12,915 nt of DNA from Phycisphaerae bacterium (GCA_002683195.1 NYSW01000108.1:1-12915); one strand, 5' to 3'. Shown: positions 6,622 through 12,915, counted from the stretch's first letter. Notes: generated by a model from the letters alone, not told the origin. Numbers and translations are program-made.

Positions 6622-7133
6622 GGAAGTTTCCGCCAAGAGGTTCTGGGCCGGTATCCTCGCCCAACTTCGCCCGGTTGGGGCCTTTTTTCAACGCGAATCG
6701 AGGCTTCTTCGACATCCGGGGCTCAGGCGATGACTCCCGGTTCAGTCGATTCGGGGTGCCAGTCTTCGCCGAGTTCCGATCTGCGGAGCCGACCGACGTT
6801 CATCGCAGTCGTTTCCTTGAACCCGTGTTCGACAATGATTCCGAATTCGATGCCCGGCCGGCCGGCGGCGGAGACCGCGGCTCTGAGTCCGTCGGGCTCC
6901 CTCGTCCCGCTTGATTTTCCTGGAATGCAGGCGAGACGGTTGCTCTGGACCCGAGTCCGCCGGCACTGGCTCGACTCCACGTGGTGGTCACCCGCGGGGC
7001 GATCGGCCATGGTTGGGATGGTGATTCAAAAGGATGGAATCTTCGCCGACGCGAATCGAGGAAACGCGGTGTTCGCAAGCGTCGGAAGCATGCTCGGGCA
7101 ACCGATCGGATGCACCATCGACCGCGGAATCGA
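6622..7133. other. Intergenic region upstream of tspO
   Basis: No confident gene is seen. It holds the 5' flank of tspO and the 3' flank of the second beta-helix gene. An orphan terminator-like hairpin lies at 6660-6688. A minus-strand frame ending at 6723 has G-rich first codon positions and GC-rich third positions over its last 55 or so codons (ending 'TEPGVIA'), which looks faintly coding. Its upstream part is arginine-rich and it has no ribosome binding site or recognisable domain. It could be a remnant of a gene or a small unknown gene; I do not call it. Confidence 0.4.
6660..6688 (+). terminator. Orphan terminator-like hairpin with T6 tract
   Basis: CCCAAC (6660-6665) pairs with GTTGGG (6674-6679), with a possible T-G pair inside, and is followed after GGCC by TTTTTT (6683-6688). 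On the plus strand this looks like a weak intrinsic terminator. No plus-strand gene ends here; the site is in the leader of the minus-strand tspO gene. It may be accidental, may end an unseen plus-strand RNA, or may act as a leader hairpin on the tspO transcript. Confidence 0.3.
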
Positions 7134-8369
7134 TCACCCGTCGATGTTTTCGTCGCACGCGCCCCATGCAGCGACGAGGACTTCAAGGTCGATGCGGTCG
7201 ACGAAGCCGTCGTGGTTGAAGTCGGACGGGCATGAACCGCAGTGACCCCACGTGGTGATCAGGCTTCCGAGATCGGATCCGGAGGTACTCCCGTCCTTGT
7301 TCAGGTCGGTCGGGCATGTCGCGGTCGGACACTCTTCGCCGACATGATTGCCTCCGGCGTCGTCGAATCCACCGTCGATCTCGTCCGGCCCGTTGGCGCA
7401 GACGATCGAGTTGACGAGGGTGGGCGTGCTCTTCACATTCGCGATGCCACCGCCCAGGCCCGCGGTCAAGTTGCCGGTGATCAGGCAGCCATCCAGAATC
7501 GGATCGCTGAGATAGTTGAAGATCCCGCCACCGCGGTGGGTGCTGAAGTTCCCCTTCATCGTGCAGTCGATGAGGAGGGGGGCGCTGCTGTCGTTGTACA
7601 TGCCTCCGCCGACCTCCATTCCAGTGTTCGCGAGAAAGGCATTCCCCTCGAACCGGCAGTCGATCAGGGTCGGGTTGCTGAAATAGTTGTACACGCCGCC
7701 GCCCTCGACCGCGACGTTGTCTTCGAAGTGACAATCGATCAATTCGAAGTCATCCGCTCCGAGGTTGGCCACGCCTCCGCCCCGTCCCCCAGTGGAGTTT
7801 CGGACGAACGTGCAGCGAGTCAGCACGCAGTCGCTGTCATCGACGTACATCCCGCCACCCGCGAAGGTGCTGGAGTTCTCTTCGAACTTGCAGTCGATCA
7901 GGATCGGACTTCCGGAATAGACCAGCATGCCTCCGCCGTAGTCGATTCCTAGATTGTTTCGAAACCAGCAGTTGAGGATCGTCGGTCCGCTTCCGATGTT
8001 CCACATCCCGGCACCGACGATGCCGGCGCCGCGTTGAATGATCAGGTTTTCGAAGATCGTGTCGCTGGTCTCGCCACTGAGGCAGTGGATCAACTGATGA
8101 GCCGTGTCACCGTCGAGAATGCTCCCGGGGTCGCCTGTGGGGTTCTTCGAGCCTCGAATCGTGATGGCCTTGCCAAGCGGATTGACCGCGCGGCCTTCGA
8201 AGAAGACCTCGGCCGCGAGTTGAATCACGTCTCCGTCGCTTGCCGCGGCGATCGCGGCATTGATGGATCGATGATCGCAGCCTCGCTCGCAGACGGTCAG
8301 CGTTTCCGCGCCAGCCGCCAAAGGCGGGGCGAGTGCGAGGAACGTCAGAATCTTCCGGATTCGGATCAT
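7134..8369 (-). CDS. Secreted beta-helix protein with dockerin-like C-terminus
   Basis: A 411-residue exported protein, paralogous to the product of 3122-4771. Residues 1-21 are a signal peptide (cleavage near 'AAGA'). The opening 'ETLTVCERGCDHRSINAAI' (22-40) and the following 'DVIQL', 'AITIRG', 'SILDG', 'GETS' and 'ENLIIQRG' landmarks align almost in register with the paralogue. Residues about 110-330 form beta-helix turns of about 22-26 residues ('SNPTLIDCRFEGN', 'GGGMYND'). The C-terminus has two dockerin-like EF-hand units: 'DLNKDGSTSGSDLGSLITTWG' (355-375, first 20 residues plus Gly) and 'DFNHDGFVDRIDLEVLVAAWG' (383-403, likewise). The TSP3-like modules of the paralogue are absent. The ATG at 8369 is well supported by GGAG six bases upstream (8376-8379). 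No catalytic site is seen; surface adhesion or structural use is inferred. A gap of 435 bp separates it from the next upstream gene, so it probably has its own promoter. Confidence 0.88.
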   Translation of the reverse strand: MIRIRKILTFLALAPPLAAGAETLTVCERGCDHRSINAAIAAASDGDVIQLAAEVFFEGRAVNPLGKAITIRGSKNPTGDPGSILDGDTAHQLIHCLSGETSDTIFENLIIQRGAGIVGAGMWNIGSGPTILNCWFRNNLGIDYGGGMLVYSGSPILIDCKFEENSSTFAGGGMYVDDSDCVLTRCTFVRNSTGGRGGGVANLGADDFELIDCHFEDNVAVEGGGVYNYFSNPTLIDCRFEGNAFLANTGMEVGGGMYNDSSAPLLIDCTMKGNFSTHRGGGIFNYLSDPILDGCLITGNLTAGLGGGIANVKSTPTLVNSIVCANGPDEIDGGFDDAGGNHVGEECPTATCPTDLNKDGSTSGSDLGSLITTWGHCGSCPSDFNHDGFVDRIDLEVLVAAWGACDENIDG

Positions 8370-8804
8370 TCACGACTCCAGGCCCAATGTAGCCGTTCAG
8401 CGCAGAATCCAGCGAGAAATTGACTGGTTTCCAAGGCTCCCGGCCGAGATCGCTCCTCTTCGACCGGGCCGTCTGCATCGGTGAGGTGAAGGCGGCCGCT
8501 GGTGCGGTCGTGCAGAAGTCAGTCGCCGTCTGCAATCAAAAGAGAATGGGGCCTGACCCGGGATTGAAGGGTTGCGAGCTTTGGCCGCCCGGGGGCGGCG
8601 GAGGGGGCAGGAGCCACGATGAGCAGATCCTCGCCCACCAATCACGAGGGCCGGAAGTAGAGGCGTGATCCGGGCCATCCGAGGTTTCCGTCCCCGTCGA
8701 AGGCCGCGGAAACCACCTGGGTGCTGGCAGGCTCGGGCTTCGCGTCAAGGGATGTGCGTATCGATTGCTCGATGCGGCGGTACCCGCTTCTCGACTTCGT
8801 TGCT
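8370..8804. other. Intergenic region upstream of second beta-helix gene
   Basis: No convincing gene is seen; frames crossing it are arginine- or glycine-rich with no domain. It should contain the promoter of the beta-helix gene ending at 7134. A very GC-rich palindrome (GCCGCC 8584-8589 with GGCGGC 8594-8599, loop of 4) lies about 205 bp downstream of the small minus-strand gene at 8805; without a T-tract it is a poor intrinsic terminator. Confidence 0.45.
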
Positions 8805-9113
8805 TCAGATCGGGTCCGCGAGGATGAGTTTCACATTCCCATCCGCCTTGATTTCAACCACGCCAAGGCGGATCAGCATGGCCGTCGCCTCCTCGGCGAG
8901 ATGGGCATCAAGCTCGCTCGGCGGCGGAAGGGGGCGTTTGGGGCACAGTAATTCCGGGAGTGCGATGTGATTGCCAAACTCGACCGCCTGTCGCCGCAGG
9001 AGGGCGAAGAAGATGCAGCTGGCGGCAAAGCAGAGCCGGTTGGCATCTGCCTGGGTGATGTCGTCGTCGGGAATAGGCACCGGAACCTCCTTGAGATTGA
9101 GACTCAGTCTCAT
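8805..9113 (-). CDS. Small hypothetical protein
   Basis: A 102-residue protein I do not recognise. It begins MRLSLNLKEVPVPIPDDDIT, then has a mixed hydrophobic stretch with Cys and aromatics (about 27-40, 'RLCFAASCIFFALL'), a proline-rich linker ('CPKRPLPPPSEL', 57-68), an amphipathic helix ('AHLAEEATAMLIRLG', 70-84) and a final beta-like 'VVEIKADGNVKLIL'. There is no signal peptide. The last section resembles the end of a small winged-helix-like fold (helix then hairpin), which is inference only. I choose the ATG at 9113; the frame is open upstream to 9191, but that would overlap the divergent PepSY gene and reads unlike protein. No clear Shine-Dalgarno precedes it. Start sites of the two genes are 60 bp apart, so they probably share a divergent promoter region. 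Confidence 0.6.
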   Translation of the reverse strand: MRLSLNLKEVPVPIPDDDITQADANRLCFAASCIFFALLRRQAVEFGNHIALPELLCPKRPLPPPSELDAHLAEEATAMLIRLGVVEIKADGNVKLILADPI

Positions 9114-9160
9114 TTCGGATAGAATACGCGACTCGTCGGTTCTTTGTGGGTTCGGGGAAA

Positions 9161-9165
9161 AAGGA
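9161..9165 (+). promoter_or_regulatory. AAGGA ribosome binding site deciding the PepSY-gene start
   Basis: AAGGA ends 7 bases before the GTG at 9173. An earlier GTG at 9146 in the same frame has no purine-rich sequence at a usable distance, so translation most likely begins at 9173. Confidence 0.65.
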
Positions 9166-9172
9166 AGTGCCT

Positions 9173-10132
9173 GTGACTCTGGTCGGACCAAGACCTTCGG
9201 TTGAAATCACGACGATCGCCTCCACTCCTCCGAGCCGAAAGGCGACGCCGGACCGGAAGCGAGCCCGGCGGACCCGCTACAACGCGGCGTTGAAGGTGTT
9301 TCGTCGGACGCACCTCTATTTCGGATTGATCCTGGTGCCGTTCGTGTTGCTTTACGGGATGTCTGCGATCCTCTTCAACCATCCGACCTGGTTCAACGCG
9401 ACGTCGACCATCGTCGACAACGACCCCGATCTGCTGAAGGCACATGGCGGATTCGCACCTCTGGTGATTGCGGAAGAGGTTCGCGCCTCGATCGAGGAGG
9501 AGATCGGATCGCCGGTGGAGCTGCTTCCGGATCCCGCGCCCGCGTTCAGAGGTTCGTTCCTGATCGAGTTTCGGGGAGACACCGAGCGTCGCCGCTACCG
9601 CGTGCAGCCAGAGACCCTGGCATCGACCCTTCAGGTGACGCCCCTGGCGACCGGCGAAGAAGAAGAGCGACGATTCCCGGAGAAGGTCTCGGTTTCGACC
9701 GAGGAGTCGGTGACGAATCTTCGAGATCGTCTGGAAGTGATCGCGGAGGATGATTCGTCTTCGCTTCGTTCCGCCCCCGACCTGAGCATGCGGATGCGGG
9801 TCGATGGCGAGGACTGGCTGGTCGAGTACGACCTTCGAAACGGGCAGATCAGCGAACGTCGCTCGGGCGAGGCGAGAATGGACTTCAGCCTTCGCTCGTT
9901 CCTCATGCGGTTACACGTGTCCCGCGGTTATCCCGCGGAAGCGAGTGTCAGAACCATCTGGGGCGTGATCGTCGACGTGACCGCGGCTCTGATGATCTTC
10001 TGGGCTCTCTCCGGCGTGATCATGTGGTGGCAATTGCGACCGACGCGGAACACCGGCATGCTGGCATTGGGGTCGGGCGTCTTCTTCGCCGTACTTCTGG
10101 CCTACGGCATGTACGTCGCGATCTATCACTGA
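9173..10132 (+). CDS. PepSY-associated transmembrane protein
   Basis: A 319-residue membrane protein of the PepSY-TM type, a group often linked to iron or flavin-type electron-transfer systems or to control of peptidases. A basic cytoplasmic tail (about 22-45, many Arg/Lys) leads to helix 1 (about 48-67, 'LYFGLILVPFVLLYG'). A soluble region of about 195 residues follows, with the PepSY-like segment ('APLVIAEEVRASIEEEIGS', 95-113). The region is acidic in its middle ('GEEEERR', 161-167). Then come 'SFLMRLHVSRGY' (242-253), helix 2 (about 263-286, 'DVTAALMIFWALSGVIMWW') and helix 3 (about 296-317). The pattern helix, large outside loop, His-containing segment, 'TGxxMWW' is typical of PepSY-TM proteins. 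It is short: many members have four or more helices. The GTG at 9173 is preferred because of AAGGA at 9161-9165. The gene diverges from the small gene at 8805-9113 and converges on the gene at 10160 with only 27 bp between stop codons. No siderophore-receptor or heme gene is beside it. Confidence 0.78.
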   Translation: MTLVGPRPSVEITTIASTPPSRKATPDRKRARRTRYNAALKVFRRTHLYFGLILVPFVLLYGMSAILFNHPTWFNATSTIVDNDPDLLKAHGGFAPLVIAEEVRASIEEEIGSPVELLPDPAPAFRGSFLIEFRGDTERRRYRVQPETLASTLQVTPLATGEEEERRFPEKVSVSTEESVTNLRDRLEVIAEDDSSSLRSAPDLSMRMRVDGEDWLVEYDLRNGQISERRSGEARMDFSLRSFLMRLHVSRGYPAEASVRTIWGVIVDVTAALMIFWALSGVIMWWQLRPTRNTGMLALGSGVFFAVLLAYGMYVAIYH

Positions 10133-10159
10133 CGTTTCAGGGTGAAGGATCGCTCGCGG

Positions 10160-10915
10160 TCAGTCCTGCTCGACCAGGAACCATCCGTTTCCCAGATCCT
10201 TCTCCCAGTTGGTGTTCCACCAGATCATCCGGCAACCCGGCACGGTCTGCACCAGGTGGACGCCGCCCCAGCCGCCGCCGGTGAGCTGCAGTCCGAGGTT
10301 GTCTTCCGCGAATGTGTGATCGAAGAAATTCAGCACTCCTATCCGAGGGGTCGTTTCGACGATCTCGCCGGCCCGAATCCGCGCTGCGAAGGATTCGATC
10401 GCGGATTGATGAAGTGCGAACGAAAGATCGAACGGCCAGTACCAGACTGGATTGTCGAATGGCAGTCTGGTGTTCGATGGCCAGGCGATGCTGACCACGA
10501 GGATCGGCAGCAGAAGCCCGGCAAGTCTGGTGCGGAGTCGGACGTCGAGCGATGGAATCAGGGCCGTGGTCGGGAGAATGATCAGGACGGGAGTACTGAA
10601 GAAGGTGATCAAGAATGCGAGAATGGCATTCCCCCCCATGAATGCGATCGCGAAATCGGCGATGAAGACCAGGAGAGCGAGAACGAGTGAGCCCTTGAAG
10701 ATCCGGTTGATGAGCCGGCGGTATCGAAAGGTGCTGCTCCGTCGTCCGGTACTCCGGGGATTCCGGGCATCGAACTCTCGCCCGCACTCCGAACACGTCC
10801 CTTCCCCCTTGGAGATGGTGAGGAGGTAGCCGCAGCCGAGGCAAAATCGACCGGGTTGATCCTGAGACGGGCGGAGGGGCGTCATCCGAGGATCATACGC
10901 ACTTGAATTCCCCAT
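10160..10915 (-). CDS. Zinc-ribbon membrane protein of unknown function
   Basis: A 251-residue protein with an N-terminal zinc ribbon: CLGCGYLL (25-32) and CSECGREF (41-48) supply four cysteines (25, 28, 41, 44) for one metal ion. A basic segment (about 51-73) precedes three or four hydrophobic helices (about 74-94, 97-121, 130-146). The C-terminal hundred residues are soluble and aromatic-rich ('NPVWYWPFDLSF', 155-166; 'GGGWGGVH', 213-220; 'MIWWNTNWEKDLGNGW', 230-245). Proteins with a 'C-x-x-CGY.L...C.ECG' head before membrane helices are frequent in planctomycetes, and their role is not known to me. I start at the ATG at 10915 because upstream residues in the open frame are unlike protein and would run into rlmK; no strong Shine-Dalgarno is present. 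The gene lies 215 bp downstream of rlmK on the same strand. It converges with the PepSY gene. Confidence 0.75.
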   Translation of the reverse strand: MGNSSAYDPRMTPLRPSQDQPGRFCLGCGYLLTISKGEGTCSECGREFDARNPRSTGRRSSTFRYRRLINRIFKGSLVLALLVFIADFAIAFMGGNAILAFLITFFSTPVLIILPTTALIPSLDVRLRTRLAGLLLPILVVSIAWPSNTRLPFDNPVWYWPFDLSFALHQSAIESFAARIRAGEIVETTPRIGVLNFFDHTFAEDNLGLQLTGGGWGGVHLVQTVPGCRMIWWNTNWEKDLGNGWFLVEQD

Positions 10916-11130
10916 CCATCGTCGCCTGGCGATCGTCGGCGGGGAAGGGGCGACTTCTTCGGTGAATCCACCGGGGTTGATGATTGACGGGTCCGATCTT
11001 GGTTTGGTTCGGAGCACCGGCATCCGCACCGGCCTTGATTTCGCCCGCTTGGAATTTCGTGCATGCGTCATCGGAATCAGGCTGAAGACGAAGCATCGCT
11101 GGCCAGACCCCGGGAGAGTCCGGGACGCGA

Positions 11131-12132
11131 TCAGGCCGGGTCCCGACGCTTCCAACCTTCCGCCATCCGCCAGCACCGATGGATCTTTCGGTTGCGGAAG
11201 TCCTCCGGTACGGATCGATGGCTGATCTCATGTCCTCCGAAGCCCTTGGGGATGGCGTCATCCGCCATCTCGAAACTGCGTGAATTGGTGGAGAAGAAGA
11301 TCTCTCCCCCGGGGGCGACGAAAGCGGCGATCCATCGAAGAAGTTTTCGATGGTCTCGGTCGACGGCGAAGGATCCCGCCGTCATGCGCTTGGAATTCGA
11401 GAACGTGGGTGGGTCACAGATCACGATGTCGTATCTCTGGTCGTCGCTCGGGCCGGCCTGCAGCCAGCGAAGGCAGTCCGCGTGAATGACCCGGTGGGCT
11501 TCGGTCGTCTGGTAGCCGTTGAGCTCGAGATTGCGTTCGTACCAGTCGAGGTACGTCCGGGACATGTCGACCGTGGTGGTCACGGCCGCCCCTCCCGCTC
11601 GGGCATGCACGCTGAAGGCGCCGGTGTAGCTGAAGAGGTTCAGAACCCGCTTGCCCGCGGCCCGCTCGCCGACCGAATGGCGGGTCGGACGGTGATCAAG
11701 GAAGAGGCCCACGTCCAGGTAGTCGGAAAGATTCACTTCGAAACGCAGGCCGTGTTCCGTGACGGTCTTGACCAGGCCGCGCTGGTCGAAGCGTTCGTAC
11801 TGTTCCCGGTCGCCGTCTCCCGAGGCCTGGCGGCCTCGATGTCGGACATGCAGTCTGGATCTCGGAATGTCCAGGCCGGCGAGAATCTCCGCCTCCGAGT
11901 CCCGGCGGTGTGCGACTTCCTTCTCGAGCGTGTCGTCTCGGCGACGATGAAGAAACCAGACCACGGCATCACCGTCGTGGGTGGGGTCCGCGGTTTCTTC
12001 GTCGCCGTACCAGTCGATGATCGCCGGGTATTCGGGAACGTCACGTTCGTACAGCCGAAAACAGGAGACGCCGGAGCGTCGGCCCCAGCGTGCGAGATGT
12101 TTCATGCGTTTGGCGAGACGTTCACCGAGCAC
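11131..12132 (-). CDS. rlmK: Stand-alone RlmK-type 23S rRNA methyltransferase
   Basis: A 333-residue S-adenosylmethionine-dependent methyltransferase closely matching the C-terminal half of E. coli RlmL/RlmKL, which makes m7G2069 in 23S rRNA. Matching blocks: 'FRLYERDVPEYPAIID' (25-40), 'VNLSDYLDVGLFLDHRPTR' (133-151), SAM motif I 'VLNLFSYTGAFSVHA' (163-177), the acidic end of motif II in 'TTVDMSRTYLDW' (186-197; D189), 'HADCLRWL' (217-224), the catalytic-region motif IV 'CDPPTFSNSKR' (239-249) and 'FSTNSRSFEM' (280-289). In gammaproteobacteria this domain is fused behind the THUMP-containing RlmL m2G2445 domain; here that half is missing and the protein begins just where the E. coli RlmK domain does. 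The GTG at 12132 is supported by GAGGA seven bases upstream. The leader is unusual: the terminator of the upstream gene ends only about 28 bases before the start codon. Alternative: a related RlmI-like rRNA cytosine methyltransferase, which I consider less likely given the DPPTFSNSKRM and NLFSYTG blocks. Confidence 0.9.
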   Translation of the reverse strand: MLGERLAKRMKHLARWGRRSGVSCFRLYERDVPEYPAIIDWYGDEETADPTHDGDAVVWFLHRRRDDTLEKEVAHRRDSEAEILAGLDIPRSRLHVRHRGRQASGDGDREQYERFDQRGLVKTVTEHGLRFEVNLSDYLDVGLFLDHRPTRHSVGERAAGKRVLNLFSYTGAFSVHARAGGAAVTTTVDMSRTYLDWYERNLELNGYQTTEAHRVIHADCLRWLQAGPSDDQRYDIVICDPPTFSNSKRMTAGSFAVDRDHRKLLRWIAAFVAPGGEIFFSTNSRSFEMADDAIPKGFGGHEISHRSVPEDFRNRKIHRCWRMAEGWKRRDPA

Positions 12133-12139
12133 GGGAGGA

Positions 12140-12144
12140 TCCTC
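12140..12144 (-). promoter_or_regulatory. GAGGA ribosome binding site of rlmK
   Basis: On the minus strand GAGGA is followed by seven bases and then the GTG at 12132, an ideal spacing. It begins about 15 bases after the stem of the upstream terminator, immediately after its T-rich tail, so folding or ending of the upstream RNA bears directly on this site. Confidence 0.75.
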
Positions 12145-12146
12145 GT

Positions 12147-12192
12147 CGAAGAGAAAGAAGAAGGTCGGCCTCCCAAAGGGAGGCCGACCTTC
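12147..12192 (-). terminator. Strong rho-independent terminator of the pseudopilin-like gene
   Basis: A 15-bp perfect stem (12160-12174 with 12178-12192) closes on a 3-base loop (12175-12177; AAA on the plus strand, TTT on the minus strand). On the minus strand it is followed by the pyrimidine tail TTCTTTCTCTTC (12148-12159). It lies 27 bases after the stop codon of the minus-strand pseudopilin-like gene, so placement and orientation agree. The same DNA forms the leader of rlmK. Confidence 0.88.
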
Positions 12193-12219
12193 GATCGAAC
12201 GTCGAACCGGTCGGGGGGG

Positions 12220-12915
12220 TCAGTTGCCCTCAGAGGAGAGGAAGTCCCGGCCCCGGATCCCGTTGGTGGTGTAGAAGTGGACCGAGGTGTTGACCAGGGT
12301 GTCGTAGGCACTGTCGCCGCCGTAGCCGCTGTCGTGGCCCATGAAGCTCGAGAGGCCGCGATTCCAGAGGCCCTTCTCGCATTCGCCGGCATCGGGGTTG
12401 TTGCACTCGACCGAGCAGATGTTGTTGTTGTTGGCGAGGACTTCGGCACGCTTGTCGGCGTCCATGCCTTCACGAACACCCTTGACCGAGACGTGACCGT
12501 CGAAGAAGAGGGTCACGGGCGAGGAGTTGTAACCCTGGGTCACGAGCCATGAGGGATCGGTGCCGGCGAACGAGGGGTTGGATTCCGACTCGTTGTTCTG
12601 AAGCCAGTGGTGTTCGATCATGCGGCTCTTGAGGTCGGGGAACTTGCACTGGCCGACCGCGGGGCTCTTGAACGCCGCCGCGAAGCTGCGGGGGTCCCGG
12701 AAGCCGCACATGCCCGAGACGTCGGGGTGGTACATGGCCGAGGGGCTCCAGACGTAGCTGGGGTACGCCACGATCTGAGTCTGGGTGTCGGAGGGGTCGT
12801 AGGGGGTGAACTCTCCGGGGTAATCGAAGAAGTTCTCGGCGATCCGCATCGGGATCACGTCCTTGGGTGCGAAGAAGACCTTGTCGTACCAGCGGTCGCC
12901 GACGTACGAGTTGAA
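12220..12915 (-). CDS. Pseudopilin-like (prepilin-type, DGH-motif) protein, 5' end outside the window
   Basis: The last 231 residues of a protein whose reading frame stays open to the window edge, so the start and any N-terminal prepilin methylation helix lie outside. The visible part begins 'FNSYVGDRWYDKVFFAPKD' and contains 'SPVTLFFDGHVSVKGV' (about 132-147). This 'DGHV' segment is the hallmark of the planctomycete prepilin-type H-X9-DG family (DUF1559-like type II secretion pseudopilins), many of which occur as large paralogous sets. After it comes an Asn/Cys-rich stretch ('ANNNNICSVECNNPDAGEC', about 161-179), then Gly/Tyr/Ser-rich sequence to the end ('GIRGRDFLSSEGN'). Four Cys in the visible part might form disulfides outside the cell. 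A GTG at 12858 could be mistaken for a start, but coding continues past it. The gene has its own strong terminator at 12147-12192. The assignment is by style and motif; the defining N-terminal 'GFTLIE' region is not visible. Confidence 0.75.
   Translation of the reverse strand, partial: FNSYVGDRWYDKVFFAPKDVIPMRIAENFFDYPGEFTPYDPSDTQTQIVAYPSYVWSPSAMYHPDVSGMCGFRDPRSFAAAFKSPAVGQCKFPDLKSRMIEHHWLQNNESESNPSFAGTDPSWLVTQGYNSSPVTLFFDGHVSVKGVREGMDADKRAEVLANNNNICSVECNNPDAGECEKGLWNRGLSSFMGHDSGYGGDSAYDTLVNTSVHFYTTNGIRGRDFLSSEGN

Noticed and set aside
7242..7952. A 236-codon plus-strand frame
   Set aside because: It is antisense to the second beta-helix gene and has no supporting motif.
10916..11176. N-terminal extension of the zinc-ribbon membrane protein by 87 residues
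   Set aside because: It would overlap the end of rlmK and is Arg/Pro-rich without structure; the ribbon lies at the N-terminus from the ATG at 10915.
11350..12552. A 400-codon plus-strand open frame
   Set aside because: It lies antisense across rlmK and the pseudopilin-like gene and would read through a strong terminator. GC-rich codon use on the minus strand explains its length.
1..12915. tRNA, rRNA, CRISPR, transposase, integrase, toxin-antitoxin or phage-defence genes
   Set aside because: Looked for across both strands; no T-loop/acceptor pairs, no repeat-spacer array, and no protein with the relevant motifs was found.

Overview
The window is GC-rich bacterial chromosome, most likely from a planctomycete of the class Phycisphaerae. 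This rests on protein style rather than any marker gene. There is an exported protein with a Phycisphaerae-type PEP-CTERM-like tail (VPGVGG, hydrophobic run, RRKR). Two exported beta-helix proteins end in dockerin-like EF-hand modules closing in 'LLGAWG' or 'VAAWG'. There is a membrane protein with an N-terminal CxxC...CxxC zinc ribbon, and a pseudopilin-like protein with a DGH motif. No tRNA, rRNA, CRISPR array, transposase or phage gene is visible.

Layout, left to right: (1) 1-627 has no convincing gene. (2) 628-1335 (+) encodes a PEP-CTERM-like exported protein and is followed by a strong rho-independent terminator. (3) 1676-2668 (-) encodes a probable lipoprotein made almost wholly of ankyrin repeats. 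(4) 3122-4771 (-) encodes a secreted beta-helix protein with thrombospondin-3-like and dockerin-like C-terminal modules. (5) 5268-5852 (-) encodes an unassigned five-helix membrane protein and 6106-6621 (-) a TspO/MBR-family protein. (6) 7134-8369 (-) encodes a second beta-helix/dockerin protein, a clear paralogue of the first. (7) 8805-9113 (-) encodes a small protein of unknown function, facing away from (8) 9173-10132 (+), a PepSY-associated membrane protein. (9) 10160-10915 (-) encodes a zinc-ribbon membrane protein converging on the PepSY gene. (10) 11131-12132 (-) encodes a stand-alone RlmK-type 23S rRNA methyltransferase. (11) 12220-12915 (-) is the 3' part of a pseudopilin-like gene that runs off the right edge and has a near-perfect terminator.

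Most genes stand alone, separated by 250-500 bp of non-coding DNA, so there is little evidence for operons. The theme is the cell envelope: five proteins look exported or surface-displayed (PEP-CTERM, ankyrin lipoprotein, two beta-helix/dockerin proteins, pseudopilin) and four are integral membrane proteins. Only RlmK has a confident enzymatic role. I found no defence, mobile or biosynthetic system. The most interesting points are the paralogous beta-helix pair with different C-terminal modules, the exported ankyrin lipoprotein, and the terminator lodged in the leader of rlmK. Many long plus-strand open frames lie antisense to the repeat-rich and GC-rich minus-strand genes; I treat these as shadows.
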